The notes beneath the pieces were generated by a model, which worked only from the letters and a program-made list of their open reading frames with translations, did no database searches and had not been told where the DNA came from. A stretch of 9,094 nt of DNA from Comamonadaceae bacterium (GTDB taxonomy: Bacteria; Pseudomonadota; Gammaproteobacteria; Burkholderiales; Burkholderiaceae_C). How positions within the stretch are numbered: the first letter of the stretch is position 1; every line of letters starts with the position of its first letter. The position numbers were made by a program, and so were the translations under genes. Below, in pieces: positions 1 through 5,597 of the stretch. Location: contig CANJXV010000089.1 of the NCBI GenBank assembly GCA_947478935.1, positions 1 through 9,094 on the forward strand, given 5' to 3'.

Positions 1-633
1 GTGCTGGAGATGGCGGTGAAATACCAGACGCTGATCGTCGAGGACGACCCCTATGGCGACCTCTACTTTGGCGAGGCACCGCCGCCCAGCCTGTTGGCGC
101 TGAGCAGCCAGGTGCCGGGTAGTCGCGATTTACTGGTGCATTGCGGATCGCTGTCTAAAGTGCTTTCGCCCGGCTTGCGTGTGGGTTGGATGGCGGGCCC
201 GCCTGAGTTGCTGTCCCGCGCCACCATGTGCAAGCAATTTAGCGACGCGCATACCAGCACCTTTGCCCAAGCCACCGCAGCGCGGTATTTGCTGGCGGGC
301 CGCATGCCCGCCACCTTAGATCGCGTGCGCCAGGTCTATGCGCAAAGAGCACAAACCATGGGCGATGCACTGCGCCGCGACCTTGGCGATGCGATTGAAT
401 TTGTGCAACCCCAAGGCGGCTTATTTGTGTGGGCTCGGCTCACAGGCGCAGGTGGCAAGAGCCCAGATGCCGCCGCATTTGCCAAACGCGCCATAGAACG
501 CGGCGTGGCCTTTGTACCGGGCATGCCTTTTTATTGCGCTAACGGCGACCCGGCTACTTTTCGCTTGAGTTTTGCCACGGCACCGGAGGACAAAATCCTC
601 GACGGCGTGGCGCGCTTGGCGCAGGCTTTGTAA
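1..633 (+). CDS. PLP-dependent aminotransferase, class I/II (MocR/2-aminoadipate-aminotransferase-like), C-terminal part
   Basis: This is the C-terminal part of a fold-type I aminotransferase; 210 residues are visible and reading is open from base 1, so the true start lies upstream (the family is usually near 390-400 residues). The Asp-Asp-Pro-Tyr motif (residues 15-18) supplies the Asp that binds the PLP pyridine nitrogen. The block Ser-Leu-Ser-Lys-Val-Leu-Ser-Pro-Gly-Leu-Arg (51-60) holds the Schiff-base lysine (K53), and the C-terminal Phe-Arg-Leu-Ser-Phe (R188) holds the arginine that binds the substrate carboxylate. These patterns are typical of the group that includes LysN-type 2-aminoadipate and aromatic or branched-chain aminotransferases; the substrate cannot be told from this part. 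A winged-helix MocR domain could exist upstream but is not visible. The stop lies 10 bp from the convergent galU stop. The codon at base 1 is GTG, but it falls in mid-domain and should not be taken as a start. Confidence 0.9.
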   Translation: MLEMAVKYQTLIVEDDPYGDLYFGEAPPPSLLALSSQVPGSRDLLVHCGSLSKVLSPGLRVGWMAGPPELLSRATMCKQFSDAHTSTFAQATAARYLLAGRMPATLDRVRQVYAQRAQTMGDALRRDLGDAIEFVQPQGGLFVWARLTGAGGKSPDAAAFAKRAIERGVAFVPGMPFYCANGDPATFRLSFATAPEDKILDGVARLAQAL

Positions 634-643
634 GGGCTGGGCT

Positions 644-1513
644 TTAGCTCTTAGGCGCGCCGCTGACCGAGGGCAGGTAGGCCTGAAACTCGGGGCCAAC
701 TTCCGGGTGCCGCAAAGCAAACTCCACGGTAGCTTTCAGGTAGCCCAATTTAGAACCACAGTCATATCGCACACCTTCGTAGGCATAGGCATAGACAGCC
801 TCATGGGCTAGCAGACTTTGGATGGCATCGGTCAATTGGTACTCGCCACCGGCGCCGGGCTTGAGCGCCTGAATGTGCTTAAAGATAGATGGCGTAAAGA
901 TATAACGCCCCACCACGCCCATGTCCGAAGGTGCATCTGCCGGTGCGGGCTTCTCCACGATGTTGGACAACTTGGTAATGCGGTCCTCGATCGCGTGCCC
1001 GGCGATGACACCATAGGAACGGCTTTGCTCCGGCGCGATTTTTTCCACGGCCAGTATCGAACTGCGGTAGTGCCGGTAGCGCTCCACCATTTGCTTGAGC
1101 ACGCCAGGTTGATGGTCTAGCAAGTCATCGGCCAATATCACCGCAAAAGGCTCAGCGCCGACCAAATTAGCTGCGCAGTTAACCGCATGGCCCAGACCCA
1201 GCGCCTCGGCCTGGCGCACGTAAATGCAGTTCACATGCGCTGGTTTGATGTTTTGCACCAAGGCCAGCAAATCGGTTTTGTTTTTGGACTGTAGTTCATA
1301 CTCCAGCTCAAAAGAGCGGTCAAAGTGGTCTTCGATACTGCGCTTGCTGCGGCCGGTCACAAATATGAGCTCGGTAAACCCGGCCTCTATCGCTTCTTCT
1401 ACCGCGTACTGAATGAGCGGTTTATCTACCACGCACAACATCTCTTTGGGGCTGGCCTTGGTGGCGGGCAGGAAGCGGGTGCCAAGACCGGCGACGGGGA
1501 AAACTGCTTTCAC
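644..1513 (-). CDS. galU: UTP-glucose-1-phosphate uridylyltransferase GalU
   Basis: This cytosolic enzyme makes UDP-glucose and diphosphate from UTP and glucose-1-phosphate. With the GTG start at 1513 the protein has 289 residues, the usual bacterial GalU length. It opens with the nucleotide-binding loop Gly-Leu-Gly-Thr-Arg-Phe-Leu-Pro-Ala-Thr-Lys (9-19), then has Ala-Asp-Asp (128-130) at the metal site, Glu-Lys-Pro (187-189), and Gly-Gly-Glu-Tyr-Gln-Leu-Thr-Asp (222-229). An open frame continues 42 residues further upstream to 1639, but that stretch does not look like GalU and lies over the ugd control region. An AGAGG ribosome-binding site stands 10 nt before the GTG, so I place the start there. 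It is divergent from ugd, the enzyme that consumes its product. The pairing suggests supply of UDP-glucose and UDP-glucuronate for polysaccharide or glycolipid synthesis. Confidence 0.95.
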   Translation of the reverse strand: MKAVFPVAGLGTRFLPATKASPKEMLCVVDKPLIQYAVEEAIEAGFTELIFVTGRSKRSIEDHFDRSFELEYELQSKNKTDLLALVQNIKPAHVNCIYVRQAEALGLGHAVNCAANLVGAEPFAVILADDLLDHQPGVLKQMVERYRHYRSSILAVEKIAPEQSRSYGVIAGHAIEDRITKLSNIVEKPAPADAPSDMGVVGRYIFTPSIFKHIQALKPGAGGEYQLTDAIQSLLAHEAVYAYAYEGVRYDCGSKLGYLKATVEFALRHPEVGPEFQAYLPSVSGAPKS

Positions 1514-1599
1514 GATGGGGTTACCTCTTGTGTTGAAGGGACGCAATGTGTCAGGGAGTTTACGTATAAATGGCAAACATACCAGTCTCTTGACGCAGG

Positions 1600-1655
1600 G
1601 GATCATCAAAACTTCATGGTTTTGACATGGACTTGCCATATCGCTTTCCTAGCAT
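1600..1655 (+). promoter_or_regulatory. Candidate PhoB-type promoter of ugd: four CAT-ending 7-mers at 11-bp pitch plus a -10 hexamer
   Basis: Four 7-mers ending in CAT start at 1600 (GGATCAT), 1611 (ACTTCAT), 1622 (TTGACAT) and 1633 (TTGCCAT), each exactly 11 bp after the last. The Pho-box consensus is two CTGTCAT-like 7-mers at 11-bp pitch; the last two copies match it at 5 of 7 positions each, the first two at 4 of 7. After the last copy there are exactly 10 nt and then TAGCAT (1650-1655), 4 of 6 to TATAAT. That spacing matches known PhoB-activated promoters such as E. coli phoA, in which the Pho box takes the place of the -35 element. A transcript from here would begin near 1662, just before the AAGGGG ribosome-binding site at 1667-1672. 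The match to consensus is moderate; the regular phasing is the stronger sign. Confidence 0.45.
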
Positions 1656-1677
1656 GCGCTCTACCTAAGGGGCAAGC

Positions 1678-2997
1678 ATGAAGATATCGGTTTTCGGCAC
1701 GGGGTATGTGGGGTTGGTTCAGGGCGCGGTCTTAGCCGACGCGGGGCATCAGGTTACTTGCGTGGACTTAGACGAAAAAAAATTACAGGACTTGCGCGAA
1801 GGCGTGATTCCGATTTTTGAGCCCGGCCTAGACTCTATTGTTAAAAACGCCTTTGCCGACGGGCGGCTGGTCTTCACCTCGGATGCCGCCTTGGCAGTGC
1901 AGCATGCGGACATCCACTTCATCGCGGTCGGCACGCCGCCCGGCGAAGACGGCAGCGCGGACTTGCGCCACGTGCTGGCGGTTGCCAAAACCATTGCCAG
2001 CCATTTGACTGGCTACGCGGTCATTGTCGATAAATCCACCGTGCCCGTTGGCACGGCAGACCGGGTTAGTGAAATGATTGCGCAAACGCTCAATGAGCGA
2101 AGCCTGAATATAGAGTTTGATGTCGTTTCCAACCCGGAATTTTTGAAGGAAGGTGCCGCGGTAGCGGACTGCCAGCGCCCGGATCGCATTGTGATCGGCA
2201 CCCACAGCGCGCGCGCCGAGAAACTGATGCGCGAGATGTACGAGCCTTTCAATCGCAACCATGACAAAATCATCGTCATGAGCCCGCGCAGCGCGGAGAT
2301 GACCAAATACGCCGCCAACTGCATGCTTGCCACTCGCATCAGCCTGATGAATGAAATGGCTATCGTCGCCGAGGGCTTGGGCGCAGATATCGAGTCCGTA
2401 CGCCAAGGCATAGGAAGCGATCAACGCATTGGCTACCACTTCATTTATGCCGGCGCCGGTTATGGCGGAAGCTGTTTTCCCAAGGACATCAGCGCCTTGG
2501 TCAAGTCTGCGCAGCAGATCGGCATGGAGCCCTTTATTCTCAATGCGGTGGAGGCGCGTAATCAAGCGCAAAAACGGGTTTTGTTTGATAAGCTGCACGC
2601 GCACTTCCAAGGTGAATTGCGCAATAAAGTTATCGCGCTATGGGGGCTGGCTTTCAAACCCAACACCGACGATATGCGCGAAGCCCCCAGCCGTGTGTTA
2701 ATGGAGGCCCTCTGGCAATCCGGTGCACGTGTACAAGCCTATGACCCGGCAGCAATGGATGAGACCCAGCACCTTTACGGTCCGCGTCCAGACCTTTTGC
2801 TGTGTGGAACCAAAGAGGCGGCTATCCAAGATGCGGATGCGCTGGTCATCATGACCGAGTGGCGCCAGTTCAAAGCGCCAGATTTTGATGCCATCAAGAT
2901 CGCTTTGAAGCAGCCCCTCATTTTTGATGGACGCAATTTGTTCGAACCCGCCCGCATGCGCGAGCGCGGCTTCGTCTATCAGGGCATTGGACGATGA
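1678..2997 (+). CDS. ugd: UDP-glucose 6-dehydrogenase
   Basis: This enzyme oxidises UDP-glucose to UDP-glucuronate with two NAD+ and acts in the cytosol. The protein has 439 residues, normal for the family. The N-terminal Rossmann domain begins with Gly-Thr-Gly-Tyr-Val-Gly-Leu (7-13). The catalytic block Gly-Tyr-Gly-Gly-Ser-Cys-Phe-Pro-Lys-Asp (261-270) contains the thiohemiacetal-forming C266. Further active-site residues T121, E154 (in Asn-Pro-Glu-Phe-Leu-Lys-Glu-Gly), K210 and N214 are present, so the enzyme appears intact. The ATG is preceded by AAGGGG with 5 nt spacing. The gene is divergent from galU and overlaps the next gene by 4 bp (ATGA), which points to translational coupling. It has a candidate Pho-type promoter. 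UDP-glucuronate could feed capsule or lipid-A sugars, or glucuronosyl-diacylglycerol made by the nearby GT4 enzyme; the last is inference. Confidence 0.96.
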   Translation: MKISVFGTGYVGLVQGAVLADAGHQVTCVDLDEKKLQDLREGVIPIFEPGLDSIVKNAFADGRLVFTSDAALAVQHADIHFIAVGTPPGEDGSADLRHVLAVAKTIASHLTGYAVIVDKSTVPVGTADRVSEMIAQTLNERSLNIEFDVVSNPEFLKEGAAVADCQRPDRIVIGTHSARAEKLMREMYEPFNRNHDKIIVMSPRSAEMTKYAANCMLATRISLMNEMAIVAEGLGADIESVRQGIGSDQRIGYHFIYAGAGYGGSCFPKDISALVKSAQQIGMEPFILNAVEARNQAQKRVLFDKLHAHFQGELRNKVIALWGLAFKPNTDDMREAPSRVLMEALWQSGARVQAYDPAAMDETQHLYGPRPDLLLCGTKEAAIQDADALVIMTEWRQFKAPDFDAIKIALKQPLIFDGRNLFEPARMRERGFVYQGIGR

Positions 2998-3494
2998 GCG
3001 CCGTGCTGGCACTGGTGGCCGACATCCCCTGGCGGGCGCGGCTAGCCAGTTTGGTAGCTTGGCTATTTAACGGCCTGTGTGTGCTGCTGCTGCCAGTCAT
3101 GCCGGTAGTACTGACGCTGCTCCTGCTCGACCTGCGCTTTGTGCGCAAGTACCGCATCTATTTGCGTAAATTTATAGTCCACTTCCAAGCCCTGCGCGAA
3201 GGCCCGGTGCAGCATTACTTGGCTGACGTCTTCCTGCGCGTGAAGCAAGTGCCCGCGCATATTGAGGGCGAATGTATCCAATGCGGCAATTGCTGCTTGG
3301 ATAAGCGCTGTGCCTTTTTAGAACCCGTGGGCGAGGGCAAACTGGGCTGCGGCATATACGGAACGTATTTGCGCCGTTATTCGAACTGCGGGTCCTTTCC
3401 GCTGCACGCGCATGACATTGCCCGCTACCAGTGCCCTAGCTACTTTGTGGTGTCAGCACCCAAAACCATCTGGATCGGCAAAGCGAGGCAATAA
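2994..3494 (+). CDS. Membrane-anchored Cys-cluster protein, YkgJ/UPF0153-like putative metal-binding protein
   Basis: This 166-residue protein has two parts. Residues about 17-45 form a long hydrophobic stretch suited to one or two membrane passes, followed by a basic region (Arg-Lys-Tyr-Arg, 50-54). The C-terminal half carries a cysteine pattern: C94, C97, C100, C101, C106, C119, C132 and C147, within Glu-Cys-Ile-Gln-Cys-Gly-Asn-Cys-Cys and later Cys-Gly-Ile-Tyr and Asn-Cys-Gly-Ser-Phe-Pro. This resembles the UPF0153/YkgJ family, described as a putative zinc- or iron-chelating domain of unknown function. YkgJ proteins are usually soluble, so the hydrophobic N-terminus is notable. Its start overlaps the ugd stop (ATGA), so it is very likely co-translated with ugd. 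It ends 3 bp from the convergent glycosyltransferase. I do not know its function; a role in metal supply or redox at the membrane is only a guess. Confidence 0.8.
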   Translation: MSAVLALVADIPWRARLASLVAWLFNGLCVLLLPVMPVVLTLLLLDLRFVRKYRIYLRKFIVHFQALREGPVQHYLADVFLRVKQVPAHIEGECIQCGNCCLDKRCAFLEPVGEGKLGCGIYGTYLRRYSNCGSFPLHAHDIARYQCPSYFVVSAPKTIWIGKARQ

Positions 3495-3497
3495 GCT

Positions 3498-4736
3498 TCA
3501 GGGTGCCGCGAGGCCGGAATTGCCTAGCGATGGCATGCCGCCAAATTCTTCCTGCCACACTACCCTGCGCATGATGGCCTCCGTGGCCTCTACGATACTG
3601 GGCCAACCCATGCTGGCCGCCGTCGCCGCAGCGCGAAGGCCCATAGCCCGCATGTTTTCAGGTGCGTTAATCAGGCTTTGGGCTGCCATCACAAAGCTCG
3701 CCTCGGAATTGGGGTCCGCGAGCATGCCGTTGACACCGTTACGGATGATGTCGCCCGCGGCAGCGTGGTCAAAAGCGACCACCGCTAAGCCAGAGGCCAT
3801 AGCTTCCAAGGTGACGTTGCCAAAAGTCTCGGTCTTGCTGGCAAATACAAACACATCCGCACTCGCGTAATGCCGCCCCAAATCATCGCCGGTGCGAAAG
3901 CCCGCAAAGATGATGCCCTTGTCCTGCGCCTGTTCCAATTCAGCGCGCATAGGGCCATCGCCCACCATGACCAAGCGCAATCCCGGCTGCAACTGTTTGG
4001 CCGCCTGGTAGGTTTTGATAACCATTTGCAAATTCTTCTCGACGGCAATGCGTCCCACGTACAGCATTACTGGGCTGTTGTCCGTCACGCCCCACTGCGC
4101 GCGCAAACCTGCGTCGCGCTTGGTGGGGGAAAACAACTGGGTCTCCACACCGCGCGGCACGACATGCAAAGCTTTGAAGCCTTTTAGGCCCAGCTCGCGC
4201 GCCAAATTAGCCGTCGGCACCATGGTGGCATGCGCGCTGTTATGGAACTTTTTCATGTATGCCAATATCGCGCCGCTCAGCCATGCCAGGCCATAGTGCT
4301 GGCTATAGGCGTGAAAGTTGGTGCGAAAGTCGGTGCTGATCGGAAGCTTCAGTTTGCGCGCTGCTTGCAAAGCGGACCATCCCAGCGGGCCTTCGGTGGC
4401 TATGTGCACCACGTCTGGCCGCTGGCGTGTCCATAGCTTGAGCAATTCGCGTTTGGCGGGCAGACCCATACGTAACTGCTTATAAAACGGAATGGGAATG
4501 CCGCGCACCAATACCTCTTCAAAATTGCTGGTGTGGTCCGCCGTTTGACCTGCCTGCTGGCGCGGCCTGACCAGCCACACCACATGTCCGCGCTCGCGCA
4601 AGCCCAGCACAATTTTGGACAAGGTATGCGCCACGCCATTGATATCAGGCGGATAGGTCTCCGTGACCACGGCGATTTTGAGTGCGGTGTGCGCAGGTGC
4701 AATGCGCTCGACTTGGATGGCGGAGGTATTGCTCAT
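3498..4736 (-). CDS. Glycosyltransferase family 4 (GT-B fold; MgtA/SqdX/Agt-like lipid glycosyltransferase)
   Basis: This 412-residue protein has the GT-B, GT4 layout. The N-terminal acceptor domain starts with Ile-Ala-Val-Val-Thr-Glu-Thr-Tyr-Pro-Pro-Asp-Ile-Asn-Gly-Val (21-35), typical of lipid-linked GT4 enzymes such as SqdX, PimB/MgtA and Agt. The C-terminal donor domain has Tyr-Val-Gly-Arg-Ile...Glu-Lys (R229, K234, phosphate contacts), Gly-Asp-Gly-Pro (259-262), and the E-x7-E motif E303-E311 that binds the nucleotide sugar. No membrane segment is clear, so it is probably a peripheral enzyme on the inner membrane. Donor and acceptor are not fixed by the sequence. Close linkage to galU, ugd and a PlcP-like phosphoesterase makes diacylglycerol glucosyl- or glucuronosyl-transfer (as done by Agrobacterium Agt) the best guess; mannosyltransfer is the main alternative. 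No good ribosome-binding site precedes the ATG, which follows a small hairpin at 4739-4753. A candidate Pho array lies about 34 nt upstream. Confidence 0.9.
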   Translation of the reverse strand: MSNTSAIQVERIAPAHTALKIAVVTETYPPDINGVAHTLSKIVLGLRERGHVVWLVRPRQQAGQTADHTSNFEEVLVRGIPIPFYKQLRMGLPAKRELLKLWTRQRPDVVHIATEGPLGWSALQAARKLKLPISTDFRTNFHAYSQHYGLAWLSGAILAYMKKFHNSAHATMVPTANLARELGLKGFKALHVVPRGVETQLFSPTKRDAGLRAQWGVTDNSPVMLYVGRIAVEKNLQMVIKTYQAAKQLQPGLRLVMVGDGPMRAELEQAQDKGIIFAGFRTGDDLGRHYASADVFVFASKTETFGNVTLEAMASGLAVVAFDHAAAGDIIRNGVNGMLADPNSEASFVMAAQSLINAPENMRAMGLRAAATAASMGWPSIVEATEAIMRRVVWQEEFGGMPSLGNSGLAAP

Positions 4737-4738
4737 GC

Positions 4739-4753
4739 TTGCGAATGTCGCAA
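4739..4753 (-). promoter_or_regulatory. Perfect 6-bp inverted repeat just before the GT4 start codon
   Basis: TTGCGA and TCGCAA are separated by 3 nt, and the repeat ends 2 nt before the start codon of the glycosyltransferase. In the transcript it could fold into a short hairpin, extended by two G-C pairs if one base bulges, the 3' arm then reaching within one base of the ATG. It occupies the place where a ribosome-binding site should be, and no such site is visible. It could limit translation or be an operator dyad. The stem is short, so chance is possible. Confidence 0.35.
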
Positions 4754-4770
4754 AGCAATGCAGCAGTTTG

Positions 4771-4799
4771 ATGAATTTTGCATGACGTTTTAATGAACT
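4771..4799 (-). promoter_or_regulatory. Candidate Pho-box array facing the GT4 gene
   Basis: On the minus strand, reading from 4799 to 4771, three 7-mers ending in TCAT (AGTTCAT, ACGTCAT, AATTCAT) follow at exactly 11-bp pitch, with A-rich 4-nt spacers TAAA and GCAA. This is the layout of PhoB sites (CTGTCAT, A/T-rich spacer, second 7-mer), although each copy matches only 4 or 5 of 7 positions. The array ends about 34 nt before the GT4 start codon. I see no good -10 at the expected distance, which weakens the call. Confidence 0.35.
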
Positions 4800-4826
4800 A
4801 TATTGGTAAGGAGCAGGCCTTGCGTT

Positions 4827-4844
4827 TTGTCATCAAGTTTTCAT
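4827..4844 (+). promoter_or_regulatory. Candidate Pho box facing the DUF962-like gene
   Basis: TTGTCAT (4827-4833), spacer CAAG, then TTTTCAT (4838-4844) matches the two-copy CTGTCAT Pho-box pattern at 11 of 14 positions with the right 11-bp pitch. It points toward the gene starting at 4912. The hexamer 10 nt downstream (GACATT, 4855-4860) is only a weak -10. The second 7-mer and its flank share 10 bp with a minus-strand copy in the opposing array, so the same motif occurs on both arms of this divergent region. Confidence 0.4.
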
Positions 4845-4911
4845 GCAAAAGCGGGACATTGCGATGGCTGGGGCGCGTCGTCCCTAGTTTTTATGTCCAT
4901 CAGGAGCCCCT

Positions 4912-5526
4912 ATGCATCCCTTTTTCCAAACTGTCGCCACCCAGCGTTGGGACGATCACCGCTATTACCACCATAGCCGCATCAATCAGTTTTTGCATTT
5001 AGTTAGCGCGATGTCTTTTTTGGTGGCCTATGTATTTCTATTCATCGACCCCGTGGTCTCCGCCCTGGTCGCTTGGCTGGTGTCCATGACTACGCGCCAG
5101 ATCGGCCATTTTTTCTTTGAACCCAAAGACTACGACCATGTAAATCAGGCCACCCATGAATACAAAGAGGAAATCAAGGTTGGCTATAACTTATATCGAA
5201 AAGTTGTATTGCTCAGCGTCTGCGCCGCTATTCCGGTGGTCGCTTACTGGATGCCCGACGCGCTGCAATGGGCTGTGCCTGAGGCTTACGAAGACACACC
5301 CATCCGTATGACGGCCATGGCCTGGTTGTTCTTAGGCATAGGCGGCTTGGTGTTCCGCGTCTTGCAACTGTGGAAGCAAGAAAATCTGACCGCTGGTCTG
5401 GCCTGGGCTTACAAAATCATCACAGACCCGGTGCATGACATCAAGATGTACCACAAGGCCCCGCTGTATTTGCTGCGCGGCCAGCTGATTGACCCCATGG
5501 ACCACGTTAGCGCACCAGGCCACTAA
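4912..5526 (+). CDS. Polytopic membrane protein, DUF962/Mpo1-like (tentative)
   Basis: This 204-residue protein is predicted to lie in the membrane, with hydrophobic stretches near residues 27-46, 46-60, 97-113 and 133-152. The N-terminal half has Tyr-Tyr-His-His-x3-Asn-x3-His (18-29; H20, H21, N25, H29), then Arg-Gln-Ile-Gly-His-Phe-Phe-Phe-Glu (62-70; H66, E70). These two blocks resemble the DUF962 family, whose yeast member Mpo1 is an Fe(II) dioxygenase that shortens 2-hydroxy fatty acids. The resemblance is from memory of motif shape, and the C-terminal half (a fourth hydrophobic segment, then Tyr-His-Lys-Ala-Pro) does not fit it in any way I know. A clean AGGAG ribosome-binding site stands 5 nt before the ATG. 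The gene is divergent from the GT4 gene, shares its 175-bp control region, and converges on the class III aminotransferase. An iron-dependent lipid oxidation role is possible but unproven. Confidence 0.75.
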   Translation: MHPFFQTVATQRWDDHRYYHHSRINQFLHLVSAMSFLVAYVFLFIDPVVSALVAWLVSMTTRQIGHFFFEPKDYDHVNQATHEYKEEIKVGYNLYRKVVLLSVCAAIPVVAYWMPDALQWAVPEAYEDTPIRMTAMAWLFLGIGGLVFRVLQLWKQENLTAGLAWAYKIITDPVHDIKMYHKAPLYLLRGQLIDPMDHVSAPGH

Positions 5527-5597
5527 GCGTTAATGCTCAAGGCCTACACGCGTTAACGTCAGAGGTCACTAAGCATCAGCGCACCAAACCACCGAGC
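5509..5597. repeat. Imperfect 20-bp direct repeat spanning a convergent gene junction
   Basis: Copy one (5509-5528) covers the last codons and stop of the DUF962-like gene; copy two (5578-5597) covers the last codons of the opposing aminotransferase. They share 16 of 20 bases, and all four differences are transitions. The 49-bp gap between the genes (5527-5575) otherwise holds an imperfect palindrome near its start (5527-5536), the self-complementary CGTTAACG at 5550-5557, and no convincing terminator with a T-run. The repeat may be a decayed duplication or chance. Confidence 0.35.

Noticed and set aside
1514..1639. 42-residue N-terminal extension of GalU to an upstream start
   Set aside because: The extension does not resemble GalU, covers the ugd control region, and an AGAGG site sits properly before the GTG at 1513.
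1828..2610. A 260-codon open frame antisense to ugd
   Set aside because: No motif or ribosome-binding site, and ugd in the opposite strand has every catalytic residue. Treated as a shadow.
4777..4804. Sigma70-like promoter TTTGCA, 16 nt, TATATT on the plus strand
   Set aside because: The -10 is good (5 of 6) but the -35 is weak and the element overlaps the minus-strand Pho-like array. It could be a basal promoter for the gene at 4912, but I cannot separate it from chance in an AT-rich gap.
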